Source of the DNA: Chryseobacterium endalhagicum
Lineage (GTDB): Bacteria; Bacteroidota; Bacteroidia; Flavobacteriales; Weeksellaceae
Reading direction: 5' to 3'
Assembly (NCBI RefSeq): GCF_016745235.1
Contig: NZ_JAELVM010000001.1
Span: 2,059,856-2,123,855 of the forward strand
Length of the DNA: 64,000 bases
Made by a program: the position numbers and the translations under genes
Notes under the pieces: generated by a model
Databases searched by the model: none
Told to the model about the DNA's origin: nothing
Seen by the model: the letters and a program-made list of their open reading frames with translations, nothing else
Shown here: positions 34,447 to 43,143 of the stretch, one piece after another
How positions within the stretch are numbered: the first letter of the stretch is position 1
Layout of the letters: the number at the start of each line of letters is the position of its first letter

Positions 34447-35277
34447 TTATAGTTCGTAAATGCTGATACTGTTATTCGTACCGCTGTTGGCTGTGTTGAT
34501 ATTTCTGCTGCCTCCGAAATTGTGGAATACCTTGAACTGTATCGTATTGCCCGCTGATAAATTGAAAATAGCTGTACAGTTACCGCCCACAATATTATTC
34601 ACCGTAGAAACATCCCATGCCGGATATGAATTGACACTTCTGTAAGTCTGGATATTATTTGTGGATGCATTACTTTCGATAATGGTTTCTATCCTTGAAT
34701 TCTGGGCAATATTGCCATCTGCCAGCGTAATATTGAAGGAAACTATATAAAACCCGGTTCTTGGTGCTGTAAAGGTTCCTGAGGTGGCATTAAAATTCGA
34801 TTGGGAATCGGTAAGCACAGCCCATCCGTTTACCAGTGTTGTGGAATTGTTGGCAAGAGCCAGGGCACTGTTTTTGTTGGCCAGAACCAAAGCTTTTGGA
34901 GGCAGGGTCATCGGAAGGTTATGCCAGGCTACTCCATCCGAATACTGGATAATATTTCCGGTGCTGTAACGTATTGCTCCTCCACCGGCTGCAGCAGCGG
35001 TCTGCGTACTTGTTCCCAAACCAATGATTCCCTTCTGATCTGCAGAACGGACATCTACTTTAGTTTTGGGATTTAAAAGTCCCACTCCCAGTTTGCCTTC
35101 AGAGGTCACCACTACATCATTGAGGATCTGAGGGGCGGAAGGCGGCACACTGCTGTTGTCTTTTGCACCGTCTACATGAAAGGTCTGCATGGGATCTTTG
35201 GTGTAGACCCCTACTTGTGCCTGCAGAGAGAATGGCAGGAAAAAGATCAGGAACTGATATAAAGTTTTTATTTTCAT
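34447..35277 (-). CDS. secreted C1q-like protein, paralogue 2
   Basis: 276 residues from MKIKTLYQFLIFFLPFSLQA; a start 21 bp upstream would overlap the previous gene. Same order of segments as its neighbours: FHVDGAKDN, VVVTSEGKLGVGLLNPKTKV, AAAAGGGAIRYS, NIIQYSDGVAWHN, and a C-terminal jelly-roll-like region with FNATSGTFTAPRTGFYIVSF. The N-terminal halves of paralogues 1 and 2 are closer to each other (LHIDGAKDN/FHVDGAKDN) than to paralogue 3. Confidence 0.7.
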   Translation of the reverse strand: MKIKTLYQFLIFFLPFSLQAQVGVYTKDPMQTFHVDGAKDNSSVPPSAPQILNDVVVTSEGKLGVGLLNPKTKVDVRSADQKGIIGLGTSTQTAAAAGGGAIRYSTGNIIQYSDGVAWHNLPMTLPPKALVLANKNSALALANNSTTLVNGWAVLTDSQSNFNATSGTFTAPRTGFYIVSFNITLADGNIAQNSRIETIIESNASTNNIQTYRSVNSYPAWDVSTVNNIVGGNCTAIFNLSAGNTIQFKVFHNFGGSRNINTANSGTNNSISIYEL

Positions 35278-35287
35278 TGTGTATTTT

Positions 35288-36115
35288 TTAATGTTCAATA
35301 ATGGTCAGGTTGTTGAATCCCGCGTCCGGGTGTGTCCAGTCTGCATTTGCTCTTAATACCCTTGCTCCGGATCCTGTGATATTCTGATTAAGCTGCGGAC
35401 GGACAGTCTGGTTGGCGGCTAAACTTACAGTAATCACCGCAGAACCTCCTACCTGTGCTTCTTCATTGCCACGGGCAAATGTTTTGTAAGAGCGGGCCAG
35501 GATAGAGCCTGTAGTAGGACTGTAGAACTGGCTGGTGACTTCAGAAGAATTGGCTACTGTACCTGAAACAAAATTGTAGGTCATCAAAAATGTGTAAACT
35601 CCGGCTCTGGGTGCAGTGAAGATTCCTGTGGCAGGATCAAAGCTTCCGGAAAGATCTCTTACCTCGTCCCATCCGGTAATATTTACATCGGTATTGTAGC
35701 CTACAGAAAAGGCGTTGGTCATTCTTGCCACGACTACAGCTTTTGTAGGAAGAACAAGTGCGGCTTCCCAGACACTTCCGTCGGAAACCTGAATCCTGGC
35801 CTGGGCAGGCTCGTATCTCACGGCACCGGCACCGGCCGCACTGGCTGTCATGGTGGTAGAGCCCAACCCTATGGCATTCTGCAATCCGGCTGAACGCATA
35901 TCCAGCTTTACAATGGGGTTTAAAACGCCAGCTCCTATAAAACCGGAATTGGTAATGATCAGATCATTGCTGAGTTCTGTGGGAGTGGGTGAAGCTGTGT
36001 TATCTTTTGCACCGTCTATGTGCAGGATTCCCAGCGGATTGCTGGTACTGATTCCTATCTGCGCACCAATATGCGCCGAAGCCAGGATGGCCAGGGATAG
36101 CAAACTTTTTTTCAT
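35288..36115 (-). CDS. secreted C1q-like protein, paralogue 1
   Basis: 275 residues from MKKSLLSLAILASAHIGAQ, a clean signal peptide; the upstream extension of the frame has no coding character. Segments: IGISTSNPLGILHIDGAKDN, LIITNSGFIGAGVLNPIVKL, ASAAGAGAVRYEPAQARIQV and a C-terminal domain with FDPATGIFTAPRAGVYTFLM (C1q-like). First of the three-gene run; a long stem-loop lies ~160 bp upstream. Confidence 0.7.
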   Translation of the reverse strand: MKKSLLSLAILASAHIGAQIGISTSNPLGILHIDGAKDNTASPTPTELSNDLIITNSGFIGAGVLNPIVKLDMRSAGLQNAIGLGSTTMTASAAGAGAVRYEPAQARIQVSDGSVWEAALVLPTKAVVVARMTNAFSVGYNTDVNITGWDEVRDLSGSFDPATGIFTAPRAGVYTFLMTYNFVSGTVANSSEVTSQFYSPTTGSILARSYKTFARGNEEAQVGGSAVITVSLAANQTVRPQLNQNITGSGARVLRANADWTHPDAGFNNLTIIEH

Positions 36116-36271
36116 TAGATGTGTGTTTAATAATTTTATTTGGAATCTGCTGATTTTAAAATGTTTACTACCACCAGAAACCAAAGCACAAAAGTAAATC
36201 ATTCTTTTCAGGCTTTTTCAAAAATTTAAAAATAACCGTTATTTTATGCATACAAAATTTAAAAAAATATT

Positions 36272-36329
36272 GAAGGTATTCAAATACATGTTGTGAGATA
36301 TTCAGAAAAAACAACATGAAATAACCTTC
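36272..36329 (-). other. long stem-loop upstream of the C1q-like genes
   Basis: GAAGGT...CATGTTGT pairs with ACAACATG...ACCTTC across ~17 bases, with internal bulges. A perfect 14-base palindrome (TACAAATATTTGTA, 36344-36357) stands just behind it. The pair may be a regulatory leader or operator region for the secreted genes. Confidence 0.4.
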
Positions 36330-36390
36330 ATAAACATTTATTATACAAATATTTGTAATTTTTTATCTGAATATATATCCTTTTTTACTT

Positions 36391-36711
36391 TTAAAGGAAT
36401 TTCTTCTTCCAGCGGGCAATGGTATTCCGGCTCAGTTTAAAATGCCTGGCCAGCTCTGCATTATTATAATTCTTATTTTTCTGATAATTGAGGATTTCAA
36501 GAATAGACTTCCGGTCGAAAGAACGGTGTTTCTGATTAAAGGTGAAAGCCGCTTCATCTTCTTTGCCGCTAAGGATGCTGCTGCAAATGATAACGTCCAA
36601 TATGGAGAAATCTTTTTTTGAGAGTATCGCAGCAAAAGCTTCTTTTTTTTCAGGAAATCTTTCGTTGATGAGATCGGTGTAGATTCTTTTATAATCGGGA
36701 ATATTTTCCAT
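36391..36711 (-). CDS. helix-turn-helix protein (transposase-like HTH)
   Basis: 106 residues. C-terminal HTH NYNNAELARHFKLSRNTIAR followed by WKKKF, of the type found in IS3 OrfA and related regulators. N-terminal ~60 residues (YTDLINERFPEKKEAFAAIL, DFSILDVIICSSIL) are unassigned. It starts 16 bp after another HTH protein with the same overall plan. No transposase catalytic ORF, inverted ends or target duplication is visible, so it looks like a resident regulator rather than an IS. Confidence 0.65.
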   Translation of the reverse strand: MENIPDYKRIYTDLINERFPEKKEAFAAILSKKDFSILDVIICSSILSGKEDEAAFTFNQKHRSFDRKSILEILNYQKNKNYNNAELARHFKLSRNTIARWKKKFL

Positions 36712-36727
36712 TGTGTTTTTTTGAGTT

Positions 36728-37162
36728 TTATTTTTCCATCAGGTTATATTTGTGAAGCCATTTGTAGAGGGTGCTTTTAGGGATTTTATAGTCGGAAATC
36801 ACTTTGGATTTCGTCATCTCCCCTTTTCTGATCTTGTCCAGGACAAACTCGATGATCTCTTTGGTATAAAGGCTTTTACGAAACACAGGGAGCGAATCCG
36901 GTATTTTTTTCTTCTGCATGTAATTCATCGAAGACTGCGGAGAGTATAAGATCAGATGCTGGGAATAGAGCCTGAAAAAATCGTATTCCAGCAGCTTGGA
37001 CCAGCGAAGCAGCATTTCCGTGTCAAAAGCCGAAGATTCATACATGTTCAGGATCTCTTCTTCTCTGCAATTGAGGAATTTACAGATCCGTGACATTTCA
37101 ATGCCGTTCCCGGCCACCTTTTCTTTGATCATCGACCCAATGTTCAGATTTTTTAAATCCAT
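36728..37162 (-). CDS. helix-turn-helix protein (paired regulator)
   Basis: 144 residues. The N-terminal part (MIKEKVAGNGIEMSRICKFL, NCREEEILNMYES) resembles a Cro-like HTH region; the C-terminal (KSKVISDYKIPKSTLYKWLH) is a second transposase-type HTH. It lies upstream of the second HTH gene, 16 bp apart, and upstream of the secreted trio. The pair may control the trio; this is inference from order and direction only. Confidence 0.65.
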   Translation of the reverse strand: MDLKNLNIGSMIKEKVAGNGIEMSRICKFLNCREEEILNMYESSAFDTEMLLRWSKLLEYDFFRLYSQHLILYSPQSSMNYMQKKKIPDSLPVFRKSLYTKEIIEFVLDKIRKGEMTKSKVISDYKIPKSTLYKWLHKYNLMEK

Positions 37163-37233
37163 ACTGTTTTTATATTGTTTTGTGTTTTTTAGTGGATTTT
37201 GGGACAGAATTTAATGTTTGGGATGCATAAAGG

Positions 37234-37296
37234 AAAAGCAATAGGGCAAAATTTCCAATTGAGGGATCAGAAAATTTTGACGGAATTATTGCTTTT
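37234..37296. other. nested inverted repeat upstream of HTH genes
   Basis: Outer arms AAAAGCAAT (37234) / ATTGCTTTT (37288) and inner arms CAAAATTTC (37247) / GAAAATTTTG (37270). It sits ~75 bp upstream of the first HTH gene and could be an operator or RNA hairpin. Confidence 0.45.
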
Positions 37297-37826
37297 CATA
37301 GATGTGTTTTAGAATTTTTTAAGCCTGATTTTGTTTCCTTCTACAACCAGCATATCCTATTCTGGTACAACATTAGAGTTTTCCCTGGAGATGTAAAAAC
37401 ATGCGGTGTTATAAATTCCGAATCCCTTACCGCAATTAATCTTCCTGTTCATTTTATTTTTAACGCGATTTTCCAAAGCTCTGTTAATTCTTTTACGTTC
37501 CGGCCGCAAAGACACTCTGTTAAGCAAAGGCTGTCTGCTGTTTTGTTGGGAAGAAAGCTTCCATTTCCTTTAAGAGAGGGGCAATATTAGACCTTTCTCC
37601 GGGAATGAAAAAGAAAAGGATGAGACTATTTCTGAAAAAAGAGGCCTTTAAAAACCTGTTTTTACCACAAATAGAATCAACACAATTTAAACTGATTAAT
37701 TGAATTTAAATTATTTATTATCAATTGATTAAAAATATTAATTCATAATTTAAATTCTGAAAATATTACACTATTATTATGATTTAATTATTAATATTGT
37801 ACTTAATTTGCTCCTTCAAAAAACAC
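37297..37826. other. gene-free spacer between divergent regulators
   Basis: About 530 bp with no credible ORF on either strand. The left part (37320-37620) has mixed composition and looks like decayed non-coding sequence; the last ~110 bp are very AT-rich (ATTATTTATTATCAATTGAT...) and should hold the promoter of the TPR/AraC gene. Confidence 0.5.
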
Positions 37827-39449
37827 ATGATGAAGAATACCGTTTTACTTTTGATCTGTTTGATTTTCGGATTTTACCAGGCTCAGCTCAATCCCGAACT
37901 TTCTACCATTTCCCAAATTGATTCGGCAGTTAACCAGGCTGATGAACTCTACAAAACCAATCCGGCCCAATCCATAGAACTTTTAAATGCAATTCATCAA
38001 ACTTCAAAAAAGAAAGGGTATAAAAAAGGAATACTTGAGAGCAGTGTTATGCTGATGGCCAGATATTACGACGCCGGAAACCATAAAAAAGTAATTGATC
38101 TGAGCGGAGAAGCTGAAAAACTTGCACTGAATGCAAAAGATGATGCCAGACTAGCCAATATCTACAGACTCAGAGCTTCATCATATACGGAGCTCGGCTT
38201 TAATAATGAAAGTATCAGAGACTTCAGAAAAGCATTGAAAATAGCTGAAAAAGTGGATTCTAAGGACAGAAAGAATTATTTAAAATCCTTAATTTATACG
38301 GGAATCAGCGGGCATTCTGCTCATGTCAATGCTCCGTTGGACTCTGTCATTTATTATCAGAAAAAATCGTTGGAAAGTGTTGTTAATATCGGAAACAGCA
38401 CAGAATATATCTCAAAAAAACATCATCTTCTGGCCTTGTCTTATATGAATCTGGGCATGACCAGCGTGGCCTCTCAGCGGATTAAGGATGCTGAAAATTA
38501 CTTTAGAAAAGCATTGGAAATAGCTAATAATGAACAATATAAAATTCCAAAAGATTTGAATATTACTGTTCTGAATGAATATGCATGGCTCTATTATGAT
38601 CAGAAACAATATAACCTGGCCATACAATATGCCCAAAAAGCAGAAAAGTCTGAAAAAGTAATAAGCATTCCCTATATCCGAAGAGATATTTATGAGGTAA
38701 GCTTCAAATCTTATGTGGAACTTGGCGAAAAAGAAGCTTCCAAAAAATACATGAATCTCTATACCAAACTGAATGACAGTCTGGTGAATGAGGAAAAGAA
38801 AACGATCAATTCTCCTGTTAAACAGATTATGGATGAGCAGGGACAGATCCATACCTGGAATATTCAGAAAATCCTGATGTTTTCTGCGGGTTTCATGATC
38901 ATTCTTTTGACAGCGGGTATTATTTTCTGGAAGAGAAATCAGAAAAAACTTCATGAAAGATATGATACAGTGATTAAAAATCTTAAAGCGGCCAACCAGC
39001 CTCCTGCTGAGCATATAAAGCCTGAAGTATCAGAGAAAAGCATCAACATCACAGATGAAACGGTAAAAACAATTCTTACCAAGCTGGAGAAATTTGAAAA
39101 GTCCCAGAAGTTCATCAAAAAAGATCTCAGTCTGACTTCCCTTGCCAACGATCTGAATACCAATACGCGGTATCTTTCTGAGATTATCAAGCAGTATAAA
39201 GAAAACAGTTATAATAATTACATCAACGGTCTGCGGATCAGTTATATTACCAATAAACTCTATGAAAATCCTATTTACAGGGAATACAAGATCAGCTATC
39301 TGGCTGAAGCCTGCGGGTTTTCGTCCCGGGAAGTTTTTGCCGTTATTTTCAAGAAGGAAACCGGGGTAAGTCCCTCCTATTTCATCAATAATCTCAGAAA
39401 AGACAGCCTGGAATCTGCATCACAGAATTTCATTCAGAATCCGGAATAA
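37827..39449 (+). CDS. TPR and AraC-type HTH membrane regulator
   Basis: 540 residues from MMKNTVLLLICLIFGFYQAQ (signal peptide). Residues ~25-320 hold TPR-like helices (DDARLANIYRLRASSYTELG, QRIKDAENYFRKALEIANNE, QYNLAIQYAQKAEKSEKVI). One membrane segment ~350-370 (MFSAGFMIILLTAGIIFW). Residues ~430-525 form an AraC HTH (SLTSLANDLNTNTRYLSEII, ISYLAEACGFSSREVFAVIF). This periplasmic-sensor/TM/cytoplasmic-HTH plan is common in flavobacteria. Target genes unknown. Confidence 0.85.
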   Translation: MMKNTVLLLICLIFGFYQAQLNPELSTISQIDSAVNQADELYKTNPAQSIELLNAIHQTSKKKGYKKGILESSVMLMARYYDAGNHKKVIDLSGEAEKLALNAKDDARLANIYRLRASSYTELGFNNESIRDFRKALKIAEKVDSKDRKNYLKSLIYTGISGHSAHVNAPLDSVIYYQKKSLESVVNIGNSTEYISKKHHLLALSYMNLGMTSVASQRIKDAENYFRKALEIANNEQYKIPKDLNITVLNEYAWLYYDQKQYNLAIQYAQKAEKSEKVISIPYIRRDIYEVSFKSYVELGEKEASKKYMNLYTKLNDSLVNEEKKTINSPVKQIMDEQGQIHTWNIQKILMFSAGFMIILLTAGIIFWKRNQKKLHERYDTVIKNLKAANQPPAEHIKPEVSEKSINITDETVKTILTKLEKFEKSQKFIKKDLSLTSLANDLNTNTRYLSEIIKQYKENSYNNYINGLRISYITNKLYENPIYREYKISYLAEACGFSSREVFAVIFKKETGVSPSYFINNLRKDSLESASQNFIQNPE

Positions 39450-39601
39450 AAGTTTTTTGAAAATTATTTAAAACTAATTATTTTACACTTTATCAATCAC
39501 TTGCAGTAAGTTTTCTTCCTGTTGAGATGATTGTAAACAAATTACTTATCCAGATATTTCATAAATTTACGGAACCATTATGGTTTTAAAATTGGTTCCA
39601 G

Positions 39602-41449
39602 GTGAAAATTCACAACAAAAAAAAGTATTTAAGCTTTCTAAAATTCAAAAGAGACTTTCAGGAATACGGACTGGAAAAGGCGCGAAGCTACGAGCTTGTC
39701 CTCCATTGGCTGAACAACAGGCTCAGCCGGAATCAGTTTCTGGTGCTCTCCGGAATTCTTGTGGGCTGTACGGCCGGACTTGCCGGTGTCGTGCTGAAAA
39801 CTCTGGTGCATACCATTCACAATTTTATTACCCATAATGTGCATTTTGAATATCAGATCTTATTTTATATTGTCTTTCCTTTTTTAGGAATTGTACTTAC
39901 CACGGCTATTGTGATCACTCTATTTAAAGGTCAGGACAGGAAAGGGATTGGTGCAATTTTGTATGAAATTGCCCAGAATTCAAGCATCGTGGCTTCCGTA
40001 AAAATGTATTCCCAGATTATTCAGAGTGCAGTAACGGTTGGGCTTGGTGGTTCTGCCGGTCTGGAAAGTCCTATAGCAGTGACGGGAGCTGCCATTGGTT
40101 CCAATTATGCCCAGACCTACAGACTCAGCTATAAAGAAAGAACGCTTCTGTTAGCAGCCGGAGCTACAGCCGGGATTGCTTCAGCATTCAACGCACCGAT
40201 CGCAGGGATTATGTTTGCCTTTGAAATCCTTTTAACCGGGGTTGTTTTCACGGATTTTATTCCATTGGTGGTTGCTGCGGTGTGTGGAAGCCTTTTATCA
40301 AGGGTTTTGCTTCAGGAAGATGTACTTTTCAGATTCTATACAAGAGAGGCTTTTAATTACAGGAATGTTCCTTATTATCTGATCCTGGGCATTGTAACCG
40401 GGCTGTATGCTCGTTATTTTGTTGTCATTTCTCAGAAAGTGGAACATTTTATCAAAGGCCTTAAGCTTTCGAGGATGCGTAAAGCCATGTTCGGAGGTTT
40501 GGTGCTGTCATTGCTATGTGTTCTTTTTCCGCCGCTGTTTGGTGAGGGATATGAGACTGTGAAAGCTTTTACCAACGGAAATACGCATTCTATCATCAGA
40601 AACAGTTTTTTCAGATATTTTGAGATCGGCAATTGGACCATTATTATATTTCTGGTGCTGGTATGCCTTTTAAAGGCTTTTGCAACGTCTTTTACGATAT
40701 TCAGCGGTGGGAATGGCGGTAACTTTGCTCCGTCCCTTTTTGCGGGCGGTACGGTAGGTTATTTGTTTGCCATTGTTTGCCAGCAGATCGGGTTTACCGA
40801 TGTTCCGGTAACGAACCTTGTTCTGGTGGGAATGGCCGGAGCCATGAGCGGGGTTCTTTATGCGCCTCTTACGGCGATATTCCTGATTGCTGAATCCAGT
40901 TTCGGGTATGATCTTTTTATTCCGCTGATGATTGTCTCCATTATGTCTTATCTGATTGCCAAGTGGTTTTCCCCGATTTCTCCGGAGCTGAAATCCCTGG
41001 CTGATGAAGGAAAAATACTGACAAACAAACATGATAAAAACCTTCTCTTTGCATTGAGAACGGAAGATTTTATTGATCAGTATTCGGAGAAAATCAATGA
41101 AAATGCCTCTGTCACCGAATTGTTTGAACTGGTGAAAAACGGTAATAAAAATATTTTTGCAGCAACCGATGAAGCTGGAAAGCTGAAAGGAATTCTTACG
41201 CTGGATGATATCAGACCTTATCTTTTCAACATAGAAACTGAAGGCTCCATGATGGTTTCCCAGATTATGAAAGCTCCGCCGGCCGTTATTCACAGAGAAA
41301 ACAGACCTCTGGAAATTCTCCAGATCTTTGATGATACCGGAATGTGGTATCTTCCCGTAACCAGTGAACATAATGATTTCATAGGGTTTATCTCAAAATC
41401 GTCTATTCTGATGAGCTACAGGCAGCTTTTAAAAGAATATTCCGATTAA
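39602..41449 (+). CDS. ClC-family chloride channel/transporter with CBS pair
   Basis: 615 residues starting at GTG; no useful in-frame ATG is present. About ten membrane helices to residue ~450. ClC filter regions: GGSAGLESPIAVTGAAIGS (GSxGxExP type), FNAPIAGIMFAFEILL and FSGGNGGNFAPSLFAGG. The conserved gating Glu is in GLESP. Two CBS domains follow (~480-545 and ~555-612; FAATDEAGKLKGILTLDDIR, TGMWYLPVTSEHNDFIGFIS). Whether it works as a channel or a Cl-/H+ exchanger cannot be decided here. Confidence 0.9.
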   Translation: MKIHNKKKYLSFLKFKRDFQEYGLEKARSYELVLHWLNNRLSRNQFLVLSGILVGCTAGLAGVVLKTLVHTIHNFITHNVHFEYQILFYIVFPFLGIVLTTAIVITLFKGQDRKGIGAILYEIAQNSSIVASVKMYSQIIQSAVTVGLGGSAGLESPIAVTGAAIGSNYAQTYRLSYKERTLLLAAGATAGIASAFNAPIAGIMFAFEILLTGVVFTDFIPLVVAAVCGSLLSRVLLQEDVLFRFYTREAFNYRNVPYYLILGIVTGLYARYFVVISQKVEHFIKGLKLSRMRKAMFGGLVLSLLCVLFPPLFGEGYETVKAFTNGNTHSIIRNSFFRYFEIGNWTIIIFLVLVCLLKAFATSFTIFSGGNGGNFAPSLFAGGTVGYLFAIVCQQIGFTDVPVTNLVLVGMAGAMSGVLYAPLTAIFLIAESSFGYDLFIPLMIVSIMSYLIAKWFSPISPELKSLADEGKILTNKHDKNLLFALRTEDFIDQYSEKINENASVTELFELVKNGNKNIFAATDEAGKLKGILTLDDIRPYLFNIETEGSMMVSQIMKAPPAVIHRENRPLEILQIFDDTGMWYLPVTSEHNDFIGFISKSSILMSYRQLLKEYSD

Positions 41450-41540
41450 TTTTTTTAACCACAAAAGATTTCAAAAGTTTTATTTTTAAGTTAAACACAT
41501 TGAGAATAAAAAGTACGCTTATGTTAAAAATATTTTCAAT

Positions 41541-41612
41541 CATCTGCGAAAATCTGAGTAATCTGTGGTCAATAAATTTCAACCCAGAATCTGGGCAATC
41601 TGTGAGAACTAA
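41541..41612. repeat. 'atctgtgggatc' family D fragment
   Basis: CATCTGCGAAAATCTGAG, TAATCTGTGG and GGGCAATCTGTGAGAAC repeat the words of the elements at 26262 and 60680, here without clear inverted ends. It lies in the 230-bp gap after the ClC gene. Confidence 0.4.
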
Positions 41613-41630
41613 AAAGCCTTTAAAAACATA

Positions 41631-41654
41631 GAAAGCGGCCTGAAGGCCGCTTTC
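41631..41654. terminator. bidirectional terminator
   Basis: GAAAGCGGCC TGAA GGCCGCTTTC: ten-base perfect stem with a four-base loop between convergent genes. Confidence 0.85.
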
Positions 41655-41680
41655 GTAATATAATCAAATATCTTTAAAGC

Positions 41681-42949
41681 TTAAGGACAAGGGGTTTGAG
41701 AATATCCTCCATTGCTGTTTGGCTTGGCGTTTATTTTCTTGAAATTTCCATTGCTGTCCATTTTGGTCAGTGCAATTCCTGAATTGTATTTATCCAGTAC
41801 ATACGCCATTCCTGTTTCCCTGTTCGAAATATTTATATAATCTGAAAACATGTTTCCGGAGAAATTAGGAGCAAACCCAGGAACCTGGTGCTGCGGAACA
41901 TTGGCAATAAATGAGGCAAATAAATTCGGGTTGGTAATAACCAGCGCATAAACTGTCCCGTTAGGATTTACTACATATCTGGTATTAAAACTCGGGTGGC
42001 TGTTGTAATATTGTATCATGCTGTAAACGTCTCCAGCAGACGGCGGCGAATTTTCAGGATGATTATGGATATCAGCTTCAGGATAGTTGTACGGATTGTT
42101 GATACTACCCTGATTGGCATTCAATTCCTGTACACCCGTTGCTTTAAGCTCACCGTTGGGAGTATCTCTTCCAAGACCTACCCCATTTTCTTTTCCGTTC
42201 TGGTTGAAGTTATTCAGAATTCCCTGTTTGGCATCACTGAACTTTTGGTTTTTAGAATTGTCCGTAGCTTTTTGCGAGCCTTCTTTCGCTTTGGTACAAG
42301 GATCATTCGGGTTATTGGTTGGTGGAATGATCACAATAGGAGGAATCGGCGGACCTGTCGGAGGCTGCGGATTTGTTGGCGGATTAGGCACTGTGATTAC
42401 CACTTCTTCAATAGAGCCGTGGCATTTTTTTCCACAGGAATCCATATCTCCGTCTCCTGAGCGTGCTGAAGAAATATCTGAAATAATTTTCCCGTCAACC
42501 ACCTGAATCTGGTATCTCATAGAGCCTTCCAGTGCGATGTAGGTTACATTTCCGGTCATTTTTTTCATAATCTCGTGAGCTCCGAGCCTGTGGTCTTCCG
42601 CAGAAAATTTCTCAATGGCTTCAAATTTCCATAAGTGGCCGGAAACTTTATCACCATCAATTCTGAAGGTAAGCTCTTCAATCAGTTTTTCACTTTCGTT
42701 TTTTACCGGAACTGAGATCAGAATCACATTGTTCTCATGTTTGAAAGTTCTGGCATTTTCCCATTCAATCTGCTTTCCCGAAATAACAGCCATATCCTTT
42801 GCATAGTTCTTTCTGATGTAAGAAAGTGGATCTTCCTGAAGCTGTACCGTTTCAGTTTCACGTTCCAAGGCATCATGAGCACATCCCTGCAGGGAGAATA
42901 AAGACAGCATGCTTCCCAAAAGGAAGAGTGGCAGCAATTTTTTCTTCAT
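41681..42949 (-). CDS. lipoprotein with JAB-like metallo-motif
   Basis: 422 residues. Lipoprotein signal (lipobox LQGC near residue 20). Residues ~25-185: unassigned beta-rich domain (FRIDGDKVSGHLWKFEAIEK). Pro-rich linker ~187-215 (PNPPTNPQPPTGPPIPPIVI). C-terminal domain with DIHNHPENSPPSAGD (~291-305), the H-x-H-P and S-x-x-D pattern of JAB/MPN metalloproteases, and NTRYVVNPNGTVYALVI. A Glu partner is not clear. This could be an envelope peptidase or a toxin-like domain; no partner gene is adjacent. A -7 box lies 23 bp before the start. Confidence 0.65.
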   Translation of the reverse strand: MKKKLLPLFLLGSMLSLFSLQGCAHDALERETETVQLQEDPLSYIRKNYAKDMAVISGKQIEWENARTFKHENNVILISVPVKNESEKLIEELTFRIDGDKVSGHLWKFEAIEKFSAEDHRLGAHEIMKKMTGNVTYIALEGSMRYQIQVVDGKIISDISSARSGDGDMDSCGKKCHGSIEEVVITVPNPPTNPQPPTGPPIPPIVIIPPTNNPNDPCTKAKEGSQKATDNSKNQKFSDAKQGILNNFNQNGKENGVGLGRDTPNGELKATGVQELNANQGSINNPYNYPEADIHNHPENSPPSAGDVYSMIQYYNSHPSFNTRYVVNPNGTVYALVITNPNLFASFIANVPQHQVPGFAPNFSGNMFSDYINISNRETGMAYVLDKYNSGIALTKMDSNGNFKKINAKPNSNGGYSQTPCP

Positions 42950-42971
42950 AGTTTTTAGTATTTAAAGGGCG

Positions 42972-42979
42972 CAAATATA
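42972..42979 (-). promoter_or_regulatory. putative -7 box for the JAB-like lipoprotein gene
   Basis: On the minus strand TATATTTG (TAnnTTTG) lies 23 bp before the start codon at 42949. A TTG at the usual spacing is not evident. Confidence 0.4.
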
Positions 42980-43090
42980 AAATAAATCCTATAAATGAGA
43001 AATAAAAAAACAAATAGTTTTCTCAGAATTAATAATAGATTCATGAGATATTCATGAACGCACTTACTTTTATCTTTGTTCATATTCCAT

Positions 43091-43126
43091 AAAAATATCC
43101 GTTCAGTATACCGAACGGATATTTTT
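43091..43126. terminator. strong stem-loop terminator
   Basis: AAAAATATCCGTTC / GAACGGATATTTTT around AGTATACC: 12-14 base arms with T-runs on both strands, 18 bp after the stop of the serine hydrolase gene on the minus strand. Confidence 0.8.
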
Positions 43127-43143
43127 ATAAAGTTGAAATAATT

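Noticed and set aside
36391..37162. insertion sequence call for the HTH pair
   Set aside because: HTH domains are transposase-like, but no DDE catalytic ORF, terminal inverted repeats or target duplication is visible.
38412..39014. 200-residue minus-strand ORF inside the TPR/AraC gene
   Set aside because: Antisense to a gene with clear domains; Ile/Phe-rich shadow translation.
40670..41371. 233-residue minus-strand ORF inside the ClC gene
   Set aside because: Fully antisense to the CBS/ClC coding region; a shadow frame rich in His and Arg with no domain.
41996..42460. 154-residue plus-strand ORF inside the JAB-like lipoprotein gene
   Set aside because: Antisense shadow; Arg-rich and without structure.
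43051..43126. second short promoter-terminator unit (TATCTTTG then stem-loop at 43091)
   Set aside because: A TAnnTTTG word is present at ~43072 but has no TTG at the right spacing, and the stem is better explained as the terminator of the serine hydrolase gene.
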